The notes below the pieces were generated by a model that did no database searches, was not told the origin of the DNA, and saw only the letters and a list, made by a program, of their open reading frames with translations. Position numbers and translations under genes: made by a program. This document shows positions 6,599 to 13,418 of a stretch of DNA of 13,782 bases, one piece after another (the stretch's first letter is position 1; each line of letters opens with the position of its first letter). The DNA comes from Bryobacterales bacterium (GTDB taxonomy: Bacteria; Acidobacteriota; Terriglobia; Bryobacterales; Bryobacteraceae): NCBI GenBank assembly GCA_016880505.1, contig JAEHDI010000315.1:1-13782 (forward strand), given 5' to 3'.

Positions 6599-7983
6599 CT
6601 CACTCTCTTAGATTCAATCAGTTGCCGAAAGGTGTCACTGATCCGCGGGGCGGTTTCAGGCCCTGTGGAATTAACTTCCCCGTACCAGCGTTTCGGTGCG
6701 TTCTGAAGCCACGGGGCTTCTTCGTCCCACTCGGCTCGGGGGATGATGTAGCCGATTTCATCATTGGCGAGCCCGAACAGCATCCGGTACGGAGCCTTCA
6801 TCACCTTTTTCAATGCCGGTTCGATGGGCGCGTCCGGAAAGTCAGCTCCGGCGAATCTGGCTACGCCGCCCACGCTCAGTTCGGGATAGAGTTCTCCCGG
6901 GACCATGGCGATCTCGAGCAAACGACGGCGGTCACTCCCTAGCCGGGCATAACCGACTACGGTAACGGCGCCGTCACCCTCCATCGGCTTGCGTCCCTTG
7001 AACAACCCAGCCTGCGCTGCCATGCGGTAGCCGGCGTTGGTAACGGGGATCGAGATTTTCTTCTCGCGGAACTCCAGCCGGTTCACGTCGCGAGGCTTCT
7101 CCCCGGACAGCGCACCGGCTGCCAATTCCGCCACACGGCGCCCGATGATCTCTGCCATCCGGAAGCTGTCGGCAGGCGCCGGTTGACCGGTCTCAGGGTC
7201 GGTGACCTTTGCGCCGAGAGAGGATTGCATCCCGCCGATCGCGCCGTTGATCAAGACTGCCACGCCGCCGGTTAGTTCTTCCATCCGGAGATAGAAGTAC
7301 GCGGGATAGTCCGCGGTAACCAGCGTGTTTTTGGAGCCGAGCGTTTCGGGGTGGTTGGCCCAGTTGACCAAGGCGCCGATGGCGCGGCCGTCTCTTCCGG
7401 TCGCGGAGAGAACCACAAGCTCGGAGTCGTGGACAACGGGCGGGCGAGTGTCGTTGAGAAAGCCGTCAAGCTCGCGCGTCGAGACTTTCGAGGTTTTCAC
7501 CCGCGCCGGACGGAGCGATCGAACGGCTTCTACCGCCGCAGCGGCGGTTTGCTCCACCACGAACCGGTTGTACTCCTCGTTGATCCCGCTGACGCCCATC
7601 TCCGGACCCCAGAGTCCCATCGTGTCCGGCGCTTCGTGGTCGTGCGTCGCGGCCACGATGACATCGACGGCACCGCCAAGGCGCGTACGGGCTTCGGCGC
7701 TGATTCTTTCGACGTCCTCGAGAAACAAACCGATCGAGTCGACGCCGCAGAGGACTAGCGGAGTGCGGTCGACCGCCAGCGCCAGGCAGCGCGCCCAGAG
7801 ATCGTCATGGATACGCGTGGCCACGCGATTCTGACCAAAGCCCGCCATATAGACGGGCGCGTGCTTCGTGAGGTCGGGTGTAACAGGGCGTCTGGCGGCG
7901 CCGGCCCGAAACTCGGCGGACGCCGGAAGCGCGAGGAGAAAAAGAAAGGCCGCCGCGAACAGCGGCCATCCATACTTCCGCAT
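6595..7983 (-). CDS. Secreted neutral/alkaline ceramidase-like hydrolase (N-terminal catalytic domain only)
   Basis: The 462-residue product begins with a clear signal peptide, MRKYGWPLFAAAFLFLLALPASA, with cleavage expected after ASA near residue 23. It then shows neutral-ceramidase features: FRAGAARRPVTPDL, YMAGFG, a zinc-site-like T113-H-D-H-E-A-P (the THTHSGP region of ceramidases), and VNWANH211PETLG, the expected second histidine segment. True bacterial ceramidases are, from memory, about 650-750 residues with a C-terminal immunoglobulin-like domain, which is absent here, so the protein belongs to the shorter homologues of unproven substrate. The ATG at 7983 was chosen over an in-frame start at 8025 because it begins exactly at the signal peptide and has AGAGG 7 bases upstream. 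It lies 46 bases after the isomerase-like gene and overlaps the OsmC gene by 4 bases. Ceramide hydrolysis is only one possibility; another amide or ester substrate is equally open. Confidence 0.88.
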   Translation of the reverse strand: MRKYGWPLFAAAFLFLLALPASAEFRAGAARRPVTPDLTKHAPVYMAGFGQNRVATRIHDDLWARCLALAVDRTPLVLCGVDSIGLFLEDVERISAEARTRLGGAVDVIVAATHDHEAPDTMGLWGPEMGVSGINEEYNRFVVEQTAAAAVEAVRSLRPARVKTSKVSTRELDGFLNDTRPPVVHDSELVVLSATGRDGRAIGALVNWANHPETLGSKNTLVTADYPAYFYLRMEELTGGVAVLINGAIGGMQSSLGAKVTDPETGQPAPADSFRMAEIIGRRVAELAAGALSGEKPRDVNRLEFREKKISIPVTNAGYRMAAQAGLFKGRKPMEGDGAVTVVGYARLGSDRRRLLEIAMVPGELYPELSVGGVARFAGADFPDAPIEPALKKVMKAPYRMLFGLANDEIGYIIPRAEWDEEAPWLQNAPKRWYGEVNSTGPETAPRISDTFRQLIESKRVR

Positions 7984-8029
7984 GAGAACCTCTGTGGGGC
8001 GGGTTGCACGCACCCCCCGGTCCAACTTG

Positions 8030-8989
8030 CTAAGCCCAATACGCGACGCCGGGCTTCTCCCGAATGACGATGTCGCTGAGGAATCGGATCGCCTTGGTCA
8101 GACCTTCCTCAGCCGACATGAGGCTGTCCTCGTGCTCGATCGAGAGGACGTAGTCGTAGCCGTACATGCGAAGCGTGGAGATGAACTCGCTCCACCACTC
8201 GGCGCCGTGGCCGTAACCGACGGTGCGGAAGATCCAGGCGCGGCTGCGCTCGTCGGTGTAGGTCTTGGTGTCCAGGACACCGGTTGTGGGCAGATTTCGC
8301 TGGTAGATCTGTGTGTCCTTGGCGTGGACGTGGAAGATGGCATCGCCCAGCACGCGAATGGCGGCGATGGGATCGATCCCCTGCCAGAACATGTGGCTCG
8401 GGTCGTAGTTGGCGCCGATATTTTTGCCGGCGGCAGCCCGGAGCTTCAGCATCGTTTCAGGACTGTACACGACGAAACCCGGATGCATTTCCAGGGCGAT
8501 CTTCACACCGTGATTGGCGGCGAAATTTGCGCGCTTCGTCCAGTAAGGGATCACCTTCTTCTCCCACTGCCAGGCGAGCAACTCTTGGAAGTGCGGGGGC
8601 CATGCAGCCGTCACCCAGTTCGGGTACTTCGCCTTGTTGCTGTCGCCGGGGCAGCCGGAAAAATCGATGACTACCGGAATTCCGAGCTTCTCCGCCAGCA
8701 GGATGGTCTTCTTGCTCACTTCCTGGTGAGCCTTCGCGATTGCCGGGTTGGGATGCAGCGGCTCGCCGTGGCAACTCAGGGCGCTGATGGTGAAGCCGTT
8801 GTCTTCCAGTTTCTGCTTGAACTCCTTGAGCGCAGTCTTGTCCTCGAGCATCGCCAGCTTGCAGTGCGGATCGCCGGGGTAGTTCCCTGTGCCCAACTCC
8901 ACGGTGGTGACGCCCAGGCCCTTCAGCTTTTCGATCACCTGGTCGAGAGACAGGTTCGCCAGAAGTGCGGTAAAGACTCCAACTCTCAC
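8030..8989 (-). CDS. Sugar phosphate isomerase/epimerase family TIM-barrel protein
   Basis: This 319-residue protein fits the xylose-isomerase-like TIM barrel (AP endonuclease family 2 fold). It begins MRVGVFTALL, with LSLDQVIEKLKGLGVTTVELGTG as the first beta-alpha unit. The likely metal ligands are E167 (ALEMHPG), D196 (NYDPSH), H222 (VHAKD) and E285 (LSIEHED). Relatives isomerise, epimerise or dehydrate sugars and inositols; this sequence does not say which. It has no signal peptide and is probably cytoplasmic. The start is GTG at 8987-8989, which has AAGGAG 7 bases upstream; an ATG five bases earlier on the same strand is out of frame and stops after two codons. It is the first gene of the leftward group, followed after 46 bases by the ceramidase-like gene. 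The pairing suggests use of an external glycoconjugate or polyol, an inference from context. Confidence 0.9.
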   Translation of the reverse strand: MRVGVFTALLANLSLDQVIEKLKGLGVTTVELGTGNYPGDPHCKLAMLEDKTALKEFKQKLEDNGFTISALSCHGEPLHPNPAIAKAHQEVSKKTILLAEKLGIPVVIDFSGCPGDSNKAKYPNWVTAAWPPHFQELLAWQWEKKVIPYWTKRANFAANHGVKIALEMHPGFVVYSPETMLKLRAAAGKNIGANYDPSHMFWQGIDPIAAIRVLGDAIFHVHAKDTQIYQRNLPTTGVLDTKTYTDERSRAWIFRTVGYGHGAEWWSEFISTLRMYGYDYVLSIEHEDSLMSAEEGLTKAIRFLSDIVIREKPGVAYWA

Positions 8990-8996
8990 GGCATCT

Positions 8997-9002
8997 CTCC
9001 TT
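8997..9002 (-). promoter_or_regulatory. Shine-Dalgarno that fixes the GTG start of the isomerase-like gene
   Basis: On the minus strand this reads AAGGAG, 7 bases before the GTG at 8989. It is only 2 bases from an out-of-frame ATG (8994-8992) that opens the reading ATG-CCG-TGA, so GTG is the favoured start. Confidence 0.75.
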
Positions 9003-9080
9003 TATTTCTTGAAGTGTGACAGCAATTTGATACGGGAAAAAGGATATCACACCGACTCAGGTATGATCGTTCTTTGTCGC

Positions 9081-9121
9081 TGGACTCATGAACTTGCCGC
9101 ACCGGCAATTTCATGAGGCCA
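9081..9121. repeat. Long imperfect palindrome / stem-loop
   Basis: The two 19-base arms (9081-9099 and 9103-9121) pair at 17 of 19 positions around a 3-base loop CAC. The inner stem is TTGCCG/CGGCAA and the next block is CTCATGAA/TTCATGAG, with a C-T mismatch between them and an A-G mismatch further out. No T-run follows in either direction, so it does not look like a standard intrinsic terminator. It could be a REP-like palindromic element, a regulator-binding site or a structured RNA leader. Confidence 0.75.
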
Positions 9122-9285
9122 CCGTGTCATTGGGTTGATTCGTTACGAGCCACGTTTTCGTCGTCGCTGCTGCCGCCACGCGGCTGTCTAAACCTTGAGT
9201 GGATGAGTTTGGCCGCTCAGCCGCCGACTCTTGGACGCGCCGGTTTACGTGCGTGCACTCCAGGCGGCTATTGCAAACTTTTCTC

Positions 9286-9314
9286 TTGACAACTATTCAA
9301 TTGAGTGATTGAAT
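9286..9314 (+). promoter_or_regulatory. Sigma70-like promoter of the ArsR-rhodanese gene
   Basis: A perfect -35 box TTGACA (9286-9291) is followed after 17 bases by TTGAAT (9309-9314), which matches four of six -10 positions. Transcription would begin near 9320-9321, at or next to the GTG taken as the start codon. The promoter is overlapped by the palindrome at 9293-9316. Confidence 0.6.
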
Positions 9315-9316
9315 AG
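9293..9316. promoter_or_regulatory. Palindromic operator, probably for the ArsR-rhodanese regulator
   Basis: Perfect 9-bp arms CTATTCAAT and ATTGAATAG flank a 6-base spacer TGAGTG. It lies between the -35 and -10 boxes and covers the -10, the expected place for a repressor. The AT-rich TTCAAT/ATTGAA form fits ArsR-family operators. Autorepression by the gene immediately downstream is inferred. Confidence 0.7.
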
Positions 9317-9320
9317 CTTT

Positions 9321-9989
9321 GTGGACAGCACCGTTAAGCGAAAATTCAAGGACGAGATCTACGAGCAGTTCGCCCGCATTGGTAAAGCGCTCTCGAGCGG
9401 CCGCCGGCTCGAACTGCTGGAGCTGCTGGCCCAGGGCGAACGCAGCGTCGAAGAGCTGGCGGGCGAGACCGCCATGTCGGTAGCCAATTGCTCGCAACAT
9501 CTCCAGATTTTGCGTGCCGCGCAGCTCGTCGATGTTCGCCGGGACGGTCTCTATGCAAGGTACCGGCTGGCGGATGAGGCAGTTCTGCGGTTCTGGCTGG
9601 CGCTCCGGGAGCTTGGCGAGAACCGTCTCGCCGAGATTTCACGTCTCGTTGAGGCGTTTCTGAAGGACCGCCAGACCCTCGAAGCGATAACCATCGACGA
9701 GCTGCGCCAGCGCATTAAGTCCCATGGAGTCGTGCTGCTGGACGTGCGGCCGCTCGAGGAGTTCGCGGCTGGACATATTCCCGGCGCGCGCTCAATTCCG
9801 ACGAGTGAACTAGAGAAACGGCTCCGCGAACTGCCGAAGCGAAGTGAGATTATCGCGTACTGTCGCGGGCCTTACTGTGTCTTTGCCGACGAGGCCGTCC
9901 GTCTGCTGCGTTCCCGCGGATACCGGGCAGCACGGCTCGACGCCGGCTTGCCGGACTGGAAAGCGCAAGGCTTCCCAGTCGAGGGCTGA
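9321..9989 (+). CDS. ArsR-family regulator fused to a rhodanese domain
   Basis: From the GTG at 9321 the product is 222 residues. An ArsR winged helix-turn-helix occupies about 10-105 (VEELAGETAMSVANCSQHLQILRAAQLVDVRRDGLYARYRL). A rhodanese domain occupies about 125-222 (LLDVRPLEEFAAGHIPGARSIP) with active loop C181-RGPY-C186. The ArsR metal motif ELCVCDL is absent (RSVEELA in its place), so arsenic or metal sensing at that site is unlikely; C57 in the recognition region and C181 are candidate sulfur-reactive residues. It probably represses its own operon and responds to sulfane sulfur (persulfide), the known cue of related sulfur-responsive ArsR proteins. An in-frame TTG at 9309 would add four residues but coincides with the -10 box. 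No ribosome-binding site precedes either start, so the transcript may be leaderless. The next gene, 20 bases on, is a probable persulfide dioxygenase. Confidence 0.92.
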   Translation: MDSTVKRKFKDEIYEQFARIGKALSSGRRLELLELLAQGERSVEELAGETAMSVANCSQHLQILRAAQLVDVRRDGLYARYRLADEAVLRFWLALRELGENRLAEISRLVEAFLKDRQTLEAITIDELRQRIKSHGVVLLDVRPLEEFAAGHIPGARSIPTSELEKRLRELPKRSEIIAYCRGPYCVFADEAVRLLRSRGYRAARLDAGLPDWKAQGFPVEG

Positions 9990-10009
9990 GAAAACGCGAA
10001 GGGGCCCTG

Positions 10010-11116
10010 ATGAATTCTGTGATCGATGTCGAAACGTTGCGTGCCTGGCTGACGGAACGACGTTCAGTGACAGTTCTCGACGTCCGCACGCAGGAGGACC
10101 GAGCGGAATGGTGGATCCCCGGCAGCGTGCACATGAACGCATATCAGGCGCTGCAAGAGGGACGAGCCGACGCCCTGGCGAGCTTCCAGACTCCAACTGA
10201 CGTTCCGGTGATAACCGTGTGCGGCATGGGGCGGACAAGCCGAACAGCGGCGGAGCAGCTGCGAGCGCGTGGAATCGCCTCGGTCTCGCTGGCAGGCGGC
10301 ATGAAGGCATGGAGCCTCGCCTGGAACACCGCGGCGGTGCCACTCGCGCGAAGCCAAGCCCGAGTGATACAGGTCCGCCGCACCGGAAAGGGTTGCCTGT
10401 CGTACATCATCGCGTCCGAATCCTCAGCACTTGTGTTGGATGCATCGCTTCCGCCTGAGGTGTACGTCCGTTTGGCCGGGGAGCTGGAGTGGGTGATCCG
10501 ATACGTGCTCGACACCCACATCCACGCCGACCACCTATCCCGTTCGACGGCGCTCGCTCGGCAAACTGGAGCCCGTCAACTGCTGCCTGCGAATGGCCGG
10601 CTGCGTTTCGCGTTCCAGCCCGTCGGAGATGGAGACGTGGTCGAAATCGGTAGAGCGCACCTCTGCGCCATACGGACGGCGGGTCACACGACAGAGAGCA
10701 CCTGCTATCTGCTCGACGGTGAAGCGCTGTTCACTGGAGACACGCTGTTTCTGTCCGGCGTCGGCCGGCCCGACCTGCGTGCCGACGAGCGACAGGCGCG
10801 CGAACGGGCGAGGCTTCTGCACGGCTCGCTTAAGCGAATCTTTACTCTCGGGTCGGACGTTCTGGTCCTGCCGGGACACACCAGCGAGCCGGTTGCCTTC
10901 AATGCGGCGCCGCTCGTGGCACACCTGGCCGAAGTTGCTGAGCGCCTGAAGGACTGGCGCGTCTCAGAGACCGAATTTGTGGAGCGCATTCTGGCACGTA
11001 TCCCGCTCACGCCGCCAAACTACTTGCGAATTGTCGAGTGCAACGAGTCCGGTTCATTTCCGGAGATGGATCCGACGGACATAGAGGCAGGCGCGAACCG
11101 CTGCGCTGTCGCGTAG
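10010..11116 (+). CDS. Rhodanese-metallo-beta-lactamase fusion, probable persulfide dioxygenase
   Basis: This 368-residue protein has an N-terminal rhodanese domain (about 5-110; LDVRTQEDRAEWWIPGS, active loop C71-GMGRTS) and a metallo-beta-lactamase domain (about 118-345) with T-H170-I-H172-A-D-H175, AGH226T, TGD244TLF and PGH290. H170, H226 and D244 correspond to the two-His, one-carboxylate iron site of ETHE1-type persulfide dioxygenases, and the C-terminal PPNYLRIVECNE is typical of that branch. The expected reaction is oxidation of glutathione (or another thiol) persulfide to sulfite, with the rhodanese domain moving sulfane sulfur. The domain order, rhodanese first, is the reverse of the PRF and CstB type fusions. 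It is cytoplasmic. The ATG at 10010 has GCGAAGGGG just upstream, and the MFS gene starts 9 bases after the stop. A hydrolase of the glyoxalase II type is a less likely alternative, given the rhodanese partner and the regulator. Confidence 0.88.
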   Translation: MNSVIDVETLRAWLTERRSVTVLDVRTQEDRAEWWIPGSVHMNAYQALQEGRADALASFQTPTDVPVITVCGMGRTSRTAAEQLRARGIASVSLAGGMKAWSLAWNTAAVPLARSQARVIQVRRTGKGCLSYIIASESSALVLDASLPPEVYVRLAGELEWVIRYVLDTHIHADHLSRSTALARQTGARQLLPANGRLRFAFQPVGDGDVVEIGRAHLCAIRTAGHTTESTCYLLDGEALFTGDTLFLSGVGRPDLRADERQARERARLLHGSLKRIFTLGSDVLVLPGHTSEPVAFNAAPLVAHLAEVAERLKDWRVSETEFVERILARIPLTPPNYLRIVECNESGSFPEMDPTDIEAGANRCAVA

Positions 11117-11125
11117 GAGCACAGG

Positions 11126-12397
11126 ATGCCTGGTCAACCCCAGCTCGGATTGCGGCAGAACTGGCGGCAGTTCGCACTGCTAGTCGTGATAAACACATTC
11201 GTCGGGGCGATGGTTGGCATGGAACGAGTTGTCGTTCCGCTGCTTGCGGAACAGGACTTCGGTGTGGCGTCACGTGCGGTGATGCTCTCCTTCCTCGTCA
11301 GTTTCGGCCTGGTCAAGGCGGGTGCGAACCTGGTCGCCGGCGGCCTCAGCGACCGTGCCGGCAGGAAGCGCGTGCTCGTAGCCGGATGGCTGTTTGCACT
11401 GCCGATTCCGGCGCTGCTGTTCTTCGCCCCCTCGTGGAAATGGGTGGTCGCGGCGAATGTGCTGCTCGGGATTAACCAGGGGTTGACCTGGTCGACCACG
11501 GTGATTATGAAGATCGACCTGGTCGGGCCGAAGCGGCGTGGGCTGGCTATGGGCCTGAATGAGGCGGCCGGATACGTGGCGGTCTCATTGGCGGCCTTGT
11601 GTTCCGGGTATCTCGCCGGCGTGTACGGTCATCGTGCCGCGCTGCTAGCCATCGGTGGAGCGGCGGGGACCGCGGGGTTTCTGCTTTCAGTCGCATTCGT
11701 TCGCGAGTCCCGTCACCACGCTGAAGCCGAAGCGCGCATGCAGACTGGCAAGCGCTACTCGTTCCGCGAGGTGTTCTCGCGGACGAGCTGGCGGGACCGG
11801 ACGTTGTTCTCGATCAGTCAGGCGGGGATGGTGAACAACCTGAACGACGGCATGGCCTGGGGGCTGTTGCCGCTCTATTACGTCTCGCACGGCCTGGCGA
11901 TTCGCGATGTTGCCGTCCTGAGCGCCATCTACCCAGCGGTATGGGGCGTGTCTCAGCTCGCGACGGGCACCCTGTCTGACCGCATGGGCCGCAAGACGCT
12001 GATCACAACCGGCATGTTGGTCCAGAGTGCCGCAATCGTGCTGATTTTGCTATCGACCGGGTACACAGTTTGGGCGAGTGCGGCGGTGCTGCTTGGCCTC
12101 GGGACCGCCATGGTGTATCCCACGCTGCTGGCCGCGATCGGCGATGTGGCACACTCCAGCTGGCGCGCTTCCGCAGTCGGCGTGTACCGGCTCTGGCGAG
12201 ACGCGGGGTATGCCGCCGGCGCGCTGTTTTCGGGGCTGCTCGCCGATGCGATGGGAATGAGCTGGGCCATAGCCGGAGTCGCCGCCTTGACGGGCATGTC
12301 CGGCGTGATTGTCGCAGCGTGCATGCGAGAGACTTTGACAGGCAAGGACTTGCCCGAGCGGGCGAGCGGAGTTTCCCTTATGCCGGCGCGCGACTGA
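11126..12397 (+). CDS. MFS transporter (12-TM type)
   Basis: This 423-residue protein has two six-helix halves joined by a basic, hydrophilic loop at about 195-225. The MFS motif A appears in both halves: GGLSDRAGRKR at 72-82 and GTLSDRMGRK at 281-290. NQGLTWSTTVIMKIDLVGPKRRGLAMGLNEAAGY at about 117-150 is the TM4-TM5 region of a drug or metabolite antiporter-like member. The substrate is not evident. The ATG at 11126 has AGGAG 6 bases upstream, formed partly by the preceding stop codon, and the gene lies 9 bases after the persulfide dioxygenase-like gene, so the two are almost surely cotranscribed. Context suggests export of a sulfur compound such as sulfite or thiosulfate, or of a toxic thiol; this is inference only. 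Confidence 0.92.
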   Translation: MPGQPQLGLRQNWRQFALLVVINTFVGAMVGMERVVVPLLAEQDFGVASRAVMLSFLVSFGLVKAGANLVAGGLSDRAGRKRVLVAGWLFALPIPALLFFAPSWKWVVAANVLLGINQGLTWSTTVIMKIDLVGPKRRGLAMGLNEAAGYVAVSLAALCSGYLAGVYGHRAALLAIGGAAGTAGFLLSVAFVRESRHHAEAEARMQTGKRYSFREVFSRTSWRDRTLFSISQAGMVNNLNDGMAWGLLPLYYVSHGLAIRDVAVLSAIYPAVWGVSQLATGTLSDRMGRKTLITTGMLVQSAAIVLILLSTGYTVWASAAVLLGLGTAMVYPTLLAAIGDVAHSSWRASAVGVYRLWRDAGYAAGALFSGLLADAMGMSWAIAGVAALTGMSGVIVAACMRETLTGKDLPERASGVSLMPARD

Positions 12398-12509
12398 GTC
12401 CCGGCGCTGGTGCATTCGGGTTATGGATATATGGCGGGGATGCTTCGGCACCGTCAGCGTGGTGGTTGTCGAAGGTGGCGAGTCGATGTTGTGAACCAAG
12501 GAGGGGCAA

Positions 12510-13292
12510 ATGCGAAGAGTGCTTACGTTGGTGTATGGCGGTTTCTGCTACGTGGTGTTTCTTGGAACGTTTCTCTACGCTATCGGCTTTGTGGGCAACG
12601 TCCTGGTCCCGAAATCAATCGACAGCGGGCCTCAGGAGCCAATCGGTACGGCACTGCTGATCAATTCGGTCCTGCTCGGCATTTTTGCCGTGCAGCACAG
12701 CGGCATGGCGCGTCAGAGCTTCAAGGCATGGTGGACGCGGATCATTCCCCGGCAGATTGAGCGGAGCACTTACGTGCTGGTCGCGAGTCTGTCGCTCCTG
12801 CTGCTGTACTGGCAATGGCGTCCCATACCGGCGACGATATGGGCAGTCGACAGCGGAGCGAGCCGCGCGCTTCTCATGGCCGTGTTCGCTGCCGGGTGGG
12901 CGATCGTACTGATCTCCACACTCCTGATCAGCCATTTCGATCTCTTCGGCTTGCGGCAAGTATGGCTCCACTGGTCAGGGAAGGAATACACGCCGGTCCG
13001 GTTCGAGACCCCGTTGCTGTACAAGCTGGTTCGGCACCCGCTCTACCTGGGTTTCCTGCTGGCTTTCTGGGCAACGCCAGCGATGACGGCAGGCCATCTG
13101 TTGTTTTCAATCGCGACGACTGCCTACATATTTGTCGGCATTCAGCTTGAGGAGCGGGATCTAGTGAGGGTCCATGGCGATGCATACGCGAATTACCGCC
13201 AACAGGTCTCGATGATTCTGCCGTCTCCGCTTAGGAGGGCGGCGTCGCGCGGAGGGGCACTCGCCCAGAAGGCCGGAGCACCGAAGAGTTGA
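12510..13292 (+). CDS. mddA: MddA-type methanethiol S-methyltransferase (membrane)
   Basis: This 260-residue integral membrane protein has about five helices (roughly 8-30, 48-62, 86-102, 118-142 and 175-212). It carries the isoprenylcysteine methyltransferase/NnrU-like C-terminal motif RHPLYLG (175-181), EERDL (214-218) and GDAYANYRQQV (223-233). Stretches such as YAIGFVGNVLVPKSIDSGP, HFDLFGLRQVWLHW and FLLAFWATPAMTAGHLLF match, from memory, methanethiol S-methyltransferase MddA, which uses SAM to turn methanethiol into dimethyl sulfide. The ATG at 12510 has a perfect AAGGAGG 5 bases upstream. A 112-base gap separates it from the MFS gene, so it may have its own promoter, although I see no convincing one. 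Neighbours handling persulfide support a thiol-detoxification role. Activity on hydrogen sulfide or other thiols cannot be excluded. Confidence 0.85.
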   Translation: MRRVLTLVYGGFCYVVFLGTFLYAIGFVGNVLVPKSIDSGPQEPIGTALLINSVLLGIFAVQHSGMARQSFKAWWTRIIPRQIERSTYVLVASLSLLLLYWQWRPIPATIWAVDSGASRALLMAVFAAGWAIVLISTLLISHFDLFGLRQVWLHWSGKEYTPVRFETPLLYKLVRHPLYLGFLLAFWATPAMTAGHLLFSIATTAYIFVGIQLEERDLVRVHGDAYANYRQQVSMILPSPLRRAASRGGALAQKAGAPKS

Positions 13293-13307
13293 AAGTCGCG
13301 AGACCAT

Positions 13308-13350
13308 CTCGGCCGTGGCGCCGCGGGCTGTCCGAAAGATCACGGCCGAG
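13308..13350 (+). terminator. Inverted repeat after mddA, possible terminator or leader structure
   Basis: Perfect 10-bp arms CTCGGCCGTG (13308-13317) and CACGGCCGAG (13341-13350) are separated by 23 bases, extendable by an A-T and a G-T pair. The following bases GTTGCTTTAA are only weakly T-rich. It lies 15 bases after the mddA stop, a normal terminator position, but the loop is long, so it may instead be part of the next gene's leader. Confidence 0.45.
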
Positions 13351-13360
13351 GTTGCTTTAA

Positions 13361-13408
13361 CCCGGTGCACAGTCCGGGACTCGCAATCCGTGAATGCCTC
13401 TTACGAGG
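13361..13408 (+). promoter_or_regulatory. Two small hairpins in the leader of the methyltransferase gene
   Basis: CCCGG (13361-13365) pairs with CCGGG (13374-13378), and CCTC (13397-13400) pairs with GAGG (13405-13408). The second hairpin would cover the probable Shine-Dalgarno CGAGGT of the following gene. The stems are short, so chance is possible. Confidence 0.3.
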
Positions 13409-13418
13409 TACGACCGTG

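Larger units (their letters stand above)
8990..9320. other. Divergent intergenic region between the isomerase-like and ArsR-rhodanese genes
   Basis: I see no coding region in this 331-base gap. From left to right it holds the ribosome-binding site of the leftward gene, a long stem-loop at 9081-9121, a 7-bp inverted repeat (GCGGCTG at 9180-9186 with CAGCCGC at 9218-9224), and the promoter and operator of the rightward gene at 9286-9316. No clear promoter for the leftward gene could be picked out. Confidence 0.8.

Noticed and set aside
8986..8994. Tiny reading frame ATG-CCG-TGA on the - strand overlapping the GTG start of the isomerase-like gene
   Set aside because: The Shine-Dalgarno is only 2 bases from this ATG, too close for normal initiation; it is probably a chance reading.
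7868..9019. + strand open frame of 383 codons opposite the isomerase-like gene
   Set aside because: It is antisense to a gene with intact metal ligands and a strong ribosome-binding site.
9081..9121. Both arms of the stem-loop resemble sigma54 -24/-12 promoters (TGG ... TTGC)
   Set aside because: The distance between the GG and GC elements is 14 bases instead of the required 12, and the CAC following GG is missing.
9180..9224. 7-bp inverted repeat GCGGCTG/CAGCCGC with a 31-base spacer
   Set aside because: Short GC-rich arms at this distance are expected by chance in this composition.
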